From positions 868,001 to 932,000 of the forward strand of contig NZ_JBBOCT010000001.1 in assembly GCF_038002605.1 (NCBI RefSeq): a stretch of DNA of 64,000 nt, written 5' to 3'. The notes under the pieces are model-generated. The model saw nothing but the letters and a program-made list of their open reading frames with translations, was not told the DNA's origin and ran no database searches. Both the position numbers and the translations under genes were made by a program. The DNA is from Bacillus sp. FSL K6-3431. GTDB lineage: Bacteria; Bacillota; Bacilli; Bacillales; Bacillaceae_C. Positions 17,870 to 26,079 of this stretch are shown here, in pieces; the first letter of the stretch is position 1; each line of letters begins with the position of its first letter.

Positions 17870-18669
17870 TTCAAGCGAACTCCTTTTTCCCAAATACCTG
17901 CGGTCATTAAAAAGATCTCATCCATTAGCTTCATTCGATAAGTACCTATTCCATCGTTTGTATCTAACTTATTCTTTGCATTTTCTCCCGCCACGCTCAT
18001 AACTGACATCCCGGCAACAGCTGCAGCAAAACAATCATTTGTGACACTTGCAAAACAGGCGATTAAAGACGCGGTCATACAGCCAGTCCCAGTTATTTTC
18101 GTTAACCATATATCTCCATTTTCTATTTGTACACTCCTTTTTCCATTTGATATGACATCATATTCACCACTGATTACAATTATTGCTTGTAACTTGTCTG
18201 CTGCTTTTAGCGCTAGCTCATCTCTTGAAACTGTTAGCTCACCAGCATCCACGCCGCGAGTGATTGCTTTTCCACCAACCAATGCGAATACTTCCGTCGC
18301 ATTTCCACGGACGATATTAACTTTTACTTTTCGAAGGAAATCTTTTGCTCTTTCTGTCCGAAAACGAGTGGCACCTACACCTACAGGGTCAAAAACGACC
18401 GGAATTCCTTTGCTATTCGCTGTCTGTCCAGCAAGGATCATTGCTTCATACATCCTCTGATCAATTGTACCAAAATTAATTACTAGGGCATTTGCTAGCT
18501 GTACCATATCAGATACTTCTTCGATACTTGTTGCCATTACAGGCGAACCACCTATCGCCAATGTCACGTTTGCACAATCATTGATCGTCACATTGTTCGT
18601 TAAATGGTGAATAAGTGGTTGCCGCTCCTTTATTTCCGAAAATAAACCTATGATAACGTCTTTGCTCAT
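17866..18669 (-). CDS. thiM: Hydroxyethylthiazole kinase
   Basis: Salvage kinase that phosphorylates hydroxyethylthiazole. The protein has 267 residues from ATG 18669 (ribosome site GAAGGGGTAAG); an upstream frame to 18738 lacks one. Ribokinase-like motifs are HHLTNNVTINDCAN, IGGSPVMATS, VFDPVGVGATRFR, NIVRGNATE and the anion-hole/catalytic KITGTGCMTASLIA. The stop codon overlaps the thiE start as ATGA, so the two are translationally coupled. Confidence 0.95.
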   Translation of the reverse strand: MSKDVIIGLFSEIKERQPLIHHLTNNVTINDCANVTLAIGGSPVMATSIEEVSDMVQLANALVINFGTIDQRMYEAMILAGQTANSKGIPVVFDPVGVGATRFRTERAKDFLRKVKVNIVRGNATEVFALVGGKAITRGVDAGELTVSRDELALKAADKLQAIIVISGEYDVISNGKRSVQIENGDIWLTKITGTGCMTASLIACFASVTNDCFAAAVAGMSVMSVAGENAKNKLDTNDGIGTYRMKLMDEIFLMTAGIWEKGVRLK

Positions 18670-18734
18670 TTTCTTACCCCTTCCGATTTCAGTCTGAGGA
18701 ACGACTCCTCCCCAGACCTTTTTCTCATTTACTA

Positions 18735-19544
18735 TCATTTAATTGATGCAAATTTTGCATGCTTATATAGATCATAAAAATGATGTACAGGTCCATGACC
18801 GTGACCAAGATCAAAGCTATGTGTAATTGCAGTCGTTATATAATCTTTGGCGATCTGAATCGCTTCAATCGGCGTAGCACCTTTGGCTAGATTTGCCGCA
18901 ATAACAGATGATAGTGTACAGCCAGTTCCATGTGTGTTTTTTGTATGAATTCTTTGTCCTTTTATCCAATGGAAGTCTGTTCCATCATAATATAAATCAT
19001 TTGGATCCCCATTTAGGTGACCACCTTTTAATAGCACCGTCTTCGCTCCACTTTCTCTCATCACTGCACATGCATGTTTCATATCTGCTTCTGTTATTAT
19101 TTTGCTGTTTGTTAATACCTCCGCCTCAGGAATGTTTGGTGTGATTAGTGTAGCTAGCGGAATCAATTTCTCTTTTAATGCTAAAATTGCTTCTTTTTGT
19201 AGCAGATGATGGCCAGCCTTTGACACCATGACAGGGTCTAAGACGATAAATCTAGGTTTATATGTTATTAAAGTGTGTGCAACAATATCAACTGTGTCTG
19301 CAGAAGAAAGCATACCAATTTTTACAGCATCCACACGAATATCATCAAATACGGCTTCGATTTGATCTTTGATGATGGAAAACTCTATGTTTTGCACAGA
19401 GCGAACCTCGGTTGTGTTTTGTGCGGTAACTGCAGTGATAACCGACATTCCGAATACCCCTTGCGCTGAAAATGCTTTTAAATCGGCTTGAATACCTGCA
19501 CCACCTCCAGAATCAGATCCTGCGATTGTTAGTGCTGTTTTCAT
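18735..19544 (-). CDS. thiD: Hydroxymethylpyrimidine/phosphomethylpyrimidine kinase
   Basis: Phosphorylates HMP and HMP-phosphate to the pyrophosphate used by ThiE. Length 269 residues, normal for ThiD. The N-terminal substrate motif is AGSDSGGGAGIQADLKAF, with VTAQNT after it; VLDPVMVSKAGHHLL and the C-terminal HGTGCTLSSVIA complete the ribokinase-fold active site. It starts at ATG 19544 inside the end of thiW (32-base overlap). Confidence 0.95.
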   Translation of the reverse strand: MKTALTIAGSDSGGGAGIQADLKAFSAQGVFGMSVITAVTAQNTTEVRSVQNIEFSIIKDQIEAVFDDIRVDAVKIGMLSSADTVDIVAHTLITYKPRFIVLDPVMVSKAGHHLLQKEAILALKEKLIPLATLITPNIPEAEVLTNSKIITEADMKHACAVMRESGAKTVLLKGGHLNGDPNDLYYDGTDFHWIKGQRIHTKNTHGTGCTLSSVIAANLAKGATPIEAIQIAKDYITTAITHSFDLGHGHGPVHHFYDLYKHAKFASIK

Positions 19545-20043
19545 GCATCATTCCTCCTACTGTTCTATTTTTAATGATTACTTTTAGTAGTCCATAACCC
19601 ATAATCGCCCCGGTAAAAGAGCTTAGCGTAAATACCGGAACAAGACCAAATAAAGTTGCTTCTGTCCCTAATAATAAAATGGCGATTGGATAAGTCGCAA
19701 TGGCACCAAGTATGCCAGTACCGATTACCTCACCAAGTGCTGCATATGTCATTTTCTTTGTTTTTGCATACATAAAAGCCGCTAAAAAAGCGCCAATCAT
19801 GCTGCCTGGATAAGCAAAAAGACTGCCCGTTCCAAGCATATTTCTTAGGGTGGATGAGATAAACGCTTGAGCAAGTGCATACCAAGGCCCAAGTAATACT
19901 GCTGATAAGATATTGGCAAAATGCTGTATCGGAAATATCTTCGCAAAACCTACTGGGATGTAAATAAATCCGCTTGCAACTGTCGTAATTGCTGCGATAA
20001 ATGCTGTAATTGTAAGCTTTTTCGTTTTCTGCACCTTTTTCAA
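19513..20043 (-). CDS. thiW: ThiW, ECF transporter S component for hydroxyethylthiazole
   Basis: Integral membrane substrate-binding subunit of an energy-coupling-factor transporter, 176 residues with five or six hydrophobic segments. It carries the ThiW pattern GFIYIPVGFAKIFPIQHFAN, LLGPWYALAQAFISSTLRNM, GTGSLFAYPGSMIGAF and GEVIGTGILGAIATYP. It would feed thiazole to ThiM together with the housekeeping EcfAAT module, which is not in this window. The start is TTG 20043 or GTG 20034; the GAGGGGGA ribosome site fits the GTG spacing better. It lies between tenA and thiD in the thiamin operon. Confidence 0.9.
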   Translation of the reverse strand: MKKVQKTKKLTITAFIAAITTVASGFIYIPVGFAKIFPIQHFANILSAVLLGPWYALAQAFISSTLRNMLGTGSLFAYPGSMIGAFLAAFMYAKTKKMTYAALGEVIGTGILGAIATYPIAILLLGTEATLFGLVPVFTLSSFTGAIMGYGLLKVIIKNRTVGGMMHENSTNNRRI

Positions 20044-20081
20044 TCCCCCTCTTGATGGAGCTCGATTATTTTATCTAATAT

Positions 20082-20771
20082 TTAAATCGGCCAGTCTTGT
20101 TTATAATAATTCATATCCCAAAATAAATATTCGTATCTAGATGTCATTTGAAAATGCCCCTCTAAGATAGCAAGTTCTCGTTCTGGTTTTCCTTCTGCAA
20201 GCTGATTCATCAGCTCAATTAACCATTTTGCACCTTCACCGAATGTTTCCGAATCATATGTTTCAATCCATTTTGCATAAGGATTTGTTGCTATTTGATT
20301 GCTGTATTGTTTTCTTAATAATTTACCAATCTCCCAATAATCCCATGCACAAGGAAGTAAGCATGCTACAACTTCCGCTAAGCTACCATTTTGCGCAACA
20401 TTTAACATGTATCGTGTATAAGCCATGTTGACAGGTGTTGGTTTTGTAGCAGCAAGTTCTTCTCGAGAAATCCCAAATTCCTCTGCAAACTTCCGATGTA
20501 ATTCCATTTCAAAGTGCAAAGTATCATGAAGGATGTGTGAAAATTTTTCCATTGTCTCTAAATCCTGTGCCTTTAATACACCTACAGCAAACAGCTTTGA
20601 ATAATCAATCAAATATGCATAATCTTGTTTCATATAGTAAATGAACTTTTCTTTATGTAAAATTCCTTTACCAATCTCTTGGACAAACGGATGATTGTGG
20701 TTTTTTTCCCAAATAGATTGTACATTTTCATATAATCTATCAGTGAATGTGCTTGTTTTAATTTGTGCCAT
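20082..20771 (-). CDS. tenA: Thiaminase II (aminopyrimidine aminohydrolase)
   Basis: Hydrolyses aminomethyl-HMP from degraded thiamin so that the pyrimidine can be salvaged. All-helical haem-oxygenase-like fold, 229 residues. Typical motifs are HPFVQEIGKGIL, FIYYMKQDYAYLIDYSK, the Cys-bearing ACLLPCAWDYWEIG (catalytic Cys probably C141), SETFGEGAKWLIEL and the C-terminal SRYEYLFWDM with the conserved Glu. ATG 20771 follows AGGAGGAATTTTC. First gene of the salvage operon, directly behind tandem TPP riboswitches. Confidence 0.95.
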   Translation of the reverse strand: MAQIKTSTFTDRLYENVQSIWEKNHNHPFVQEIGKGILHKEKFIYYMKQDYAYLIDYSKLFAVGVLKAQDLETMEKFSHILHDTLHFEMELHRKFAEEFGISREELAATKPTPVNMAYTRYMLNVAQNGSLAEVVACLLPCAWDYWEIGKLLRKQYSNQIATNPYAKWIETYDSETFGEGAKWLIELMNQLAEGKPERELAILEGHFQMTSRYEYLFWDMNYYKQDWPI

Positions 20772-20826
20772 GAAAATTCCTCCTGTTTATGAATTTGGGT
20801 TATATTCTTTTTTATTTTCATACGAA

Positions 20827-20967
20827 AAGAAAACCACTCTCCTCAGAAAGTGGTTTAGTAATTACGTATACAATAATCACGTAATTCATCTAAACTACTT
20901 CCCTACGCTAGTTCAAACTAGATCAGGTTCAAAGGGTTACTTCTCAGCCATAAAGGCGCCCCCAGTA
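20827..20967 (-). promoter_or_regulatory. TPP riboswitch 2 (proximal) with terminator
   Basis: On the minus strand the aptamer (20893-20967) shows the conserved GGGGGCGCC, GCTGAGAAG, ACCCTTTGAACCTGATCTAG and GCGTAGGGAAGT segments. The expression platform is a hairpin at 20831-20856 (AAACCACT ... AGTGGTTT, then TTTTC). TPP binding should terminate transcription before tenA. Confidence 0.95.
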
Positions 20968-21016
20968 GATTAATAGATTTGTATATGTGTTATTTCTAGA
21001 CGTTTTTATTCAAACA

Positions 21017-21171
21017 AAACCCCCCACCTAAATAAATGTTAAGTGGTGGGTTGATAGGTAAAATTAGTTAGTCAACCTTATACCACTTCCCTACGCCAGT
21101 ATTAACTAGATCAGGTTCAAAGGGTTTAGAACAGCCGTTCCTTCTCAGTCTTATTAAGACACCCCTAGTGC
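21017..21171 (-). promoter_or_regulatory. TPP riboswitch 1 (distal) with terminator
   Basis: A second complete aptamer (21082-21171) with AGGGGTGTC, GACTGAGAAGG, ACCCTTTGAACCTGATCTAG and GCGTAGGGAAGT. It has a longer P3 arm than its partner and its own terminator hairpin (21017-21052; CCCACCACTTA ... AGGTGGGGGG, then TTTTG). It lies in series with the proximal TPP switch, giving two-step control of the operon. Confidence 0.94.
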
Positions 21172-21314
21172 GAATATTCATACATATCATAGCATGTATA
21201 TTTATTTATGCAAATCAAATGAGTTATTTTTTATTAGGTGCATTTTATCTTGCTGAAAGTCGTGAGAAATCAAAGTTTCTCACGAATATATCAACAATCA
21301 TTAGTTCATAACAT

Positions 21315-21590
21315 TTAATTTTTATCTTCTTCGACTAACATTTCTTCAAAAGCTGCCGTTACTTTTTCGAATTCTTCGTCGTTCTCAATAGCAGCTAAAT
21401 CCCCATCTTTATCGATTTTTAAAAAGTAGACATCAATATCCTCGTTATCTTCTTGTTGTAGATCTTCAACAAAGCTGACAGCTGCATACTCTGTGCCTTC
21501 GAATTCAGTTGTTGCTAATACCTCAACCTCGTGCTCTTGTTCATCTTCTTCACTAATTGTGAAAATTTCCCCTACTTCTATTTTCTCCAT
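21315..21590 (-). CDS. DUF1292 family protein
   Basis: A 91-residue acidic cytosolic protein of the DUF1292 family (YrzB-like), function unknown. The pattern is EKIEVGEIFTISEEDEQEHE, VLATTEFEGTEYAAVSFVED, DIDVYFLKIDKDGDLAAIEN and a final EEFEKV helix. ATG 21590 was chosen because AAAGGAG lies nine bases upstream; a TTG three codons earlier touches the ribosome site. A CGTGAGAAA/TTTCTCACG hairpin at 21261-21284 follows. Confidence 0.82.
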   Translation of the reverse strand: MEKIEVGEIFTISEEDEQEHEVEVLATTEFEGTEYAAVSFVEDLQQEDNEDIDVYFLKIDKDGDLAAIENDEEFEKVTAAFEEMLVEEDKN

Positions 21591-21599
21591 AACTTCCAA

Positions 21600-21897
21600 C
21601 TCCTTTCATATAGATTAATTCCCATTATGAATCATTTTCATGCGCGAATATACAAGTTTCACCATTTAGATATAAAAATCTTTATTTTTTATATTGTATT
21701 ATAAGAGGGCGTTCAAAAAATCACCAAATGATAAACAGCGAACTTCTTCCTTGGCAATAGTACTTCTACCTCATTATGTTATACTCGTGTGACAACCATT
21801 GGGGAATGGATAGTCAATCCGTTATGATGGCTATGTTGCCTTGTCTATAAACGAATGGGACTTTCTAGTTTATGTAAAAATATAAAGGGGAATAAAT
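21600..21897. other. Intergenic region with a dispersed-repeat fragment
   Basis: Contains GGCGTTCAAAAAATCACC near 21712 followed by GCGAACTTCTTCCTTGG. This resembles parts of the repeats at 23515-23880 and 50588-50745 but is shorter and degenerate. No gene is seen. Confidence 0.4.
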
Positions 21898-22203
21898 ATG
21901 GACAAAAAAAATTTAGCAGATAAAATAATTGAAAACTATCAAAGCCAAGAGAATATGATGATTCTTGTGTTTGCTCAATGGTGTATAAATGCAGATTTAG
22001 ATCCGGAGGCATTATATTTGCAGGCATATCCGAACCAAGGGAAAAATCCAGCGTTACGGGATGCGCTAGAACTTACAGTATCAAAAAGTGAGTCGGGATA
22101 TATTAGTAACGATACATTATTTGAGGTATTATCTTTATTCGGGAATGATGATCTTGCGATTGTTGTTAATGAAGTAATCCAAAATCGTCAAAACCCTATC
22201 TAA
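21898..22203 (+). CDS. Conserved Bacillaceae protein of unknown function
   Basis: A 101-residue soluble protein, mostly helical in appearance (ADKIIENYQSQENMMILVFA, LDPEALYLQAYPNQGKN, LSLFGNDDLAIVVNEVI). No catalytic motif or membrane segment. The ATG follows ATAAAGGGGAATAAAT, a good ribosome site. It looks like a conserved Bacillus-type small protein, but I cannot name it with certainty. Transcribed alone and followed by a strong terminator. Confidence 0.7.
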   Translation: MDKKNLADKIIENYQSQENMMILVFAQWCINADLDPEALYLQAYPNQGKNPALRDALELTVSKSESGYISNDTLFEVLSLFGNDDLAIVVNEVIQNRQNPI

Positions 22204-22282
22204 AAAGTACGATGTCATCTGTATGTAATTTGTAATCCAATATAAACCTATTGTTATTTCTTAGCTATGCTAATATGAAATT

Positions 22283-22320
22283 GAATGAAGATAGCACAGA
22301 ATTAATTGCTATCTTCATTC
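22283..22320. terminator. Bidirectional intrinsic terminator
   Basis: Perfect arms GAATGAAGATAGCA and TGCTATCTTCATTC. It lies between the convergent 101-aa gene and metI. Confidence 0.8.
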
Positions 22321-22355
22321 ATTTTGTGAAAGTGCTCATACACTGAGCCTACGTA

Positions 22356-23477
22356 TTATTTTATGACTAATTGCTCTACCTGGCACTGCTGAAAGGCATG
22401 CTCGAGATCATTGATTAGGTCATCTACATGTTCAATTCCAACGGACACCCTTAACAAACGATTACAAAGTCCGTACTTATTGCGGATTTCTTCTGGAATA
22501 TCTGCATGTGTTTGTGTCGTCGGATAAGTGATTAAGCTTTCGACACCGCCTAAACTTTCCGCGAACGTAAATAATTGTATGGCTTTTAAAAATGGTGATA
22601 CCCATTCCTCTTTGATTATCTTAAAGCTGAGCATTCCACCTCTGCCTGGATATAGAACCTCACTAACAAACGGACTTGCTGATAGATAGTCTTTTATTTT
22701 TATTGCATTTTCTTCATGCTGTCTCATCCGTAAAGCGAGTGTTTTCATTCCTCTAATTAACAGCCAACAATCAAACGGTGCTAAAACAGCGCCCGCACCA
22801 TTATGATAGGCAAATAATTGATCGCTTATTTCTTTATCTCTTGCAACTACTAGACCAGCCAGTAAATCATTATGGCCACCCAAATATTTTGTTCCACTAT
22901 GTATGACGACGTGTGCCCCAAGTTCTATCGGCCTTTGAATATATGGAGTATAAAAAGTATTGTCGACAATAAGCAAGAGTCGATGAAGTTCTGCAATTTT
23001 TGCGATTTTTGCTAAGTCAGTTTCTCTCATTAATGGATTTGTTGGTGTTTCGATAAAAATCGCTCTCGTATTTTTTTTGATGAATGGATCAATATCACCA
23101 TCTGTTTCCTCATGCCAATAGGAAAAGCTTATTTTATACTTTTTTTCCAGCCATTCAAATAATCGGTAGGAACCACCATATATATCACGGGAAGCAATAA
23201 TATGATCGCCGGATTCAAATAACGAAAATACTAATTGAATGGCACTCATGCCAGAACTACAAGCAAATCCACGATCCCCATTTTCCAACCTAGCAATGGC
23301 TACTTCAAGAACATCTCGGGTCGGATTCCCTGTTCTAATATAATCATAACCGTTATTCATGCCAACATCTGGATGGCGAAAAGCTGATGATAAATAGATT
23401 GGCGTGTTAATTGCACCTACAGCTTCACTTTGTTGATTGCCAATTTGAGCAAGTGTTGTTTCTTTTTGATATGTCAT
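22356..23477 (-). CDS. metI: Cystathionine gamma-synthase / O-acetylhomoserine thiolyase
   Basis: PLP enzyme of methionine synthesis. It uses activated homoserine with cysteine (or sulfide) to give cystathionine (or homocysteine). At 373 residues it matches Bacillus MetI. The PLP lysine is K197 in VIHSGTKYLGGHNDLLAGL. Other family motifs are YDYIRTGNPTRD, ACSSGMSAIQLV, FIETPTNPLM, IVDNTFYTPYIQRP, and SLGGVESLITYPTTQTHADI. ATG 23477 follows GGGAGAAGGGTGTAG. The usual partner metC is not downstream here. Control is by a SAM-I riboswitch 430 bases upstream, from which it is separated by a repeat. Confidence 0.93.
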   Translation of the reverse strand: MTYQKETTLAQIGNQQSEAVGAINTPIYLSSAFRHPDVGMNNGYDYIRTGNPTRDVLEVAIARLENGDRGFACSSGMSAIQLVFSLFESGDHIIASRDIYGGSYRLFEWLEKKYKISFSYWHEETDGDIDPFIKKNTRAIFIETPTNPLMRETDLAKIAKIAELHRLLLIVDNTFYTPYIQRPIELGAHVVIHSGTKYLGGHNDLLAGLVVARDKEISDQLFAYHNGAGAVLAPFDCWLLIRGMKTLALRMRQHEENAIKIKDYLSASPFVSEVLYPGRGGMLSFKIIKEEWVSPFLKAIQLFTFAESLGGVESLITYPTTQTHADIPEEIRNKYGLCNRLLRVSVGIEHVDDLINDLEHAFQQCQVEQLVIK

Positions 23478-23514
23478 CTACACCCTTCTCCCTTACATAT
23501 TTTTTTAAGAGGAC

Positions 23515-23880
23515 CTTTTATAGGTGTTCAATAGTCCAGAAAAAGTTGCTGTTGAATGTTAGTTTCAGCTTACTTCTTCGCACCTTACGTATAGGAAATA
23601 AAATCTTCTGCAAACGAGAAGGAAGCTCTTTTAAGGTCGCTCACGCCCCATAAGCACTCAAAGTTCGGCACATCGTTTGCAAGTACGTCCTGTTAGCAAC
23701 ATTGAAGTCAAAACATCCTGTGCTAGTGCAGCAATGTTTTAAAGCTCGCTTCCTAGAACTTCGACAGATTGAAAGTCCTAGTACGGACGTTGCCACGCTA
23801 CTTGGCGGTCTTAGTCGGTCTCTGCAACTTTTATCCTTTCTTTGAAACGCTCTTTAACGGAGAAGACTGCGTCTTCCGTG
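23515..23880. repeat. Dispersed repeat in the metI leader
   Basis: Non-coding, locally GC-richer stretch that begins GTGTTCAATAGTCCAGAAAA and contains AAGGAAGCTC, GTTCGGCACATCG and AAGCTCGCTTCC blocks. The start matches that of the repeat at 50588 (TGTTCAAAAAGTCCGAAAAA). It has no RNA-gene or coding signal. Its position between riboswitch terminator and metI suggests insertion into the leader. Confidence 0.55.
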
Positions 23881-23907
23881 AACAATTTCTGCCTCCAAAA
23901 GCTATAC

Positions 23908-24066
23908 AAAAAAAGCCCTCTTCGACAAGAAGAAGGCCCTTTTACATAAAAGGGTTTCTTCTTATCTTTCAAGTTGTTTCCAACTTGTTGGATGTAGCAC
24001 CTTTCCGTCAAACGGTGGTTGCTGAGGTGTCGCAGGGCCATTTCCCTCAACCTCTCTTGATAAGAA
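23908..24066 (-). promoter_or_regulatory. SAM-I riboswitch (S-box) of metI
   Basis: On the minus strand: TTATCAAGAGAGGTTGAGGG, GGCCCTGCGACACCTCAGCA, ACC...GACGGAAAGGTGCTA and GATAAGAAGAAACC. These are the conserved S-box elements. The expression platform is the hairpin at 23908-23943 (AAGGGCCTTCTTCTTG ... GAGGGCTT, then TTTTT). High SAM should stop metI expression. Confidence 0.93.
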
Positions 24067-24125
24067 TATAATGTTATCTAATTACTAGTATCTATTCATT
24101 TCATATGACATTTATAAATGAACAC

Positions 24126-24171
24126 GAAAAAACCGAAAATACACCTTTTATGCAAAAGGTAGTATCTCCGG
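24126..24171 (-). terminator. Terminator of the sulfate operon
   Basis: Hairpin between cysI and the metI riboswitch: minus-strand CCGGAGATACTACCTTT / AAAGGTGTATTTTCGG, followed by TTTTTT. Confidence 0.75.
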
Positions 24172-24321
24172 TTGTCCGGTCGCTACTATTTATTTATTGT
24201 TCATTTAGTTTGTCATTCAATAGGATAGATTAAATGAATTATAGACAAATATTTGTAAATCGTCAAGCATTTTTTGAATTTTTTTCATTACTTAACAAGT
24301 GGACTTGATTGATTTGCCAAT

Positions 24322-26046
24322 TTATTTGTGAAAGTCTAGTCCTGAATGGACTGCTTTTACATACCCTGCACGAATGACAAAATCTCCAAAATGCTCATCT
24401 TCAAACCGTTCTTTCGCATAATGATCAATGATCGGCTTCAACTCATCTAAAATTTCTTTTTCACCGATATTTTCCCTATATAATTTATTTAATCGATCTC
24501 CGGAAAAACCTGCGCCGAGATATAAATTATATTTTCCTGGCGCCTTTCCAATAAACCCGATTTCGCCTAAAGCAGGTCTAGAGCATCCGTTAGGGCATCC
24601 TGACATCCGTATAACAATCTCTTCATCGCGTAGGCCTGCATCATCCAATAATAATTCTATTTTTTCAAGAAGGGAAGGTAGATATCGTTCCGCTTCAGCC
24701 ATCGCAAGACCACATGTTGGTAAAGATACACAAGCCATGGAATTTCTCCGTAATGCCGAGTGGCTTTTTCCGTCTGTTAGCCCATATTCTTTAATTAGTT
24801 CCTCGATTTGATGCTTTTTTTGATCAGGAATATTACCAATAATTAGGTTTTGATTTGCAGTAAGTCTGAAATCACCCAGATGAATCTTTGCAATTTCTCT
24901 GAGACCAGTCATTAAAAGATATTCATCTAAATCTTGAATACGTCCATTTTGAACAAAGAGTGTGAAATGCCATTTATCATTATTACCCTTAACCCAGCCA
25001 TAACGATCCCCGTTATGATCAAATTGGTACGATCGTGCTTCCTCAAGCTTCCATCCAATTCGGTCCGTTAATTCATCCAATAGCCAGTCAAGACCTCGCG
25101 CATCAATCGTATATTTAAAACGAGCATTTTTCCTGACGGATCTGTTTCCATAATCCCTTTGGATGGTCATTATTTTTTCAGCGACATCAATAATCTTGTC
25201 GACTGGGCTAAATCCAATGACTCGTGCCAACTGAGGATATGTTTCCGTATCCCCGTGAGTCATTCCCATACCACCACCGACAGCGATGTTAAACCCTTGT
25301 AGATTACCATTTTCGTAAATAGCAATTAAACCTAGGTCTTGGGAGAAAACATCGACATCATTGGAAGGTGGAACTGCAATTCCGATTTTAAATTTACGCG
25401 GTAAATATACCGGTCCGTAGATAGGCTCTGTTTCTTCATCATTATCCAAACTGTCCACTACTTTTTCTCCATCAAGCCAAATTTCATGATAAGCTTTTGT
25501 TTGTGGAGATAGATGCTCGCTTAATTTTTGTGACCATTCATATACTTCCGTATGAACTTCAGACTGATATGGATTGGGATTACACATGACATTACGGTTT
25601 ACATCACCGCAAGCTGCTAACGTATCCATAAGTGCTTTGTTAATTTCTTGTATATTCGCTTTCATGTTCCATTTTAATATTCCATGTAATTGAAATGACT
25701 GTCTTGTGGTCAAACGTATAGAACCATTTGCATATTTACACGCTACTCTATCCATTGCGAGCCATTGCTCTGATGAAGCAATCCCACCGGGTGCCCGTAC
25801 ACGTACCATGAACTGATAAGCAGGTTCAAGTTTCTGTCTTTGCCGTTCATTGCGTAGATCTCTATTATCTTGTAAATAGCTTCCATGGAATTTCATTAAA
25901 CGATTATCATCATCGGGTATACCTGCGCTCATTGGATCTGCTAATGTCTCCGCTAATGTCCCCCGTAAATAGTTACTTTCCGTCTTTATACGCTCCACAT
26001 CACTTGGTGGCCCATCTTGCGTTGAATTAATTTTATTTTTTAACAT
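24322..26046 (-). CDS. cysI: Sulfite reductase hemoprotein (beta subunit)
   Basis: Reduces sulfite to sulfide with electrons from CysJ, carrying siroheme and a [4Fe-4S] cluster. Length 574 residues. The cluster/siroheme cysteines are all present: C439 and C445 ([10 protein letters not shown]), C484 and C488 ([11 protein letters not shown]). Both ferredoxin-like repeats are seen ([33 protein letters not shown], and [17 protein letters not shown]). ATG 26046 follows GAGGAGAGATCGTATC, 33 bases after cysJ. Last gene of the sulfate assimilation operon. Confidence 0.96.
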   Translation of the reverse strand: MLKNKINSTQDGPPSDVERIKTESNYLRGTLAETLADPMSAGIPDDDNRLMKFHGSYLQDNRDLRNERQRQKLEPAYQFMVRVRAPGGIASSEQWLAMDRVACKYANGSIRLTTRQSFQLHGILKWNMKANIQEINKALMDTLAACGDVNRNVMCNPNPYQSEVHTEVYEWSQKLSEHLSPQTKAYHEIWLDGEKVVDSLDNDEETEPIYGPVYLPRKFKIGIAVPPSNDVDVFSQDLGLIAIYENGNLQGFNIAVGGGMGMTHGDTETYPQLARVIGFSPVDKIIDVAEKIMTIQRDYGNRSVRKNARFKYTIDARGLDWLLDELTDRIGWKLEEARSYQFDHNGDRYGWVKGNNDKWHFTLFVQNGRIQDLDEYLLMTGLREIAKIHLGDFRLTANQNLIIGNIPDQKKHQIEELIKEYGLTDGKSHSALRRNSMACVSLPTCGLAMAEAERYLPSLLEKIELLLDDAGLRDEEIVIRMSGCPNGCSRPALGEIGFIGKAPGKYNLYLGAGFSGDRLNKLYRENIGEKEILDELKPIIDHYAKERFEDEHFGDFVIRAGYVKAVHSGLDFHK

Positions 26047-26079
26047 GATACGATCTCTCCTCGCATTCGTTAACTCTGT

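Noticed and set aside
23769..24071. ORFs on both strands across the metI SAM-I riboswitch
   Set aside because: They run through the conserved aptamer and terminator, have no ribosome sites and match no family.
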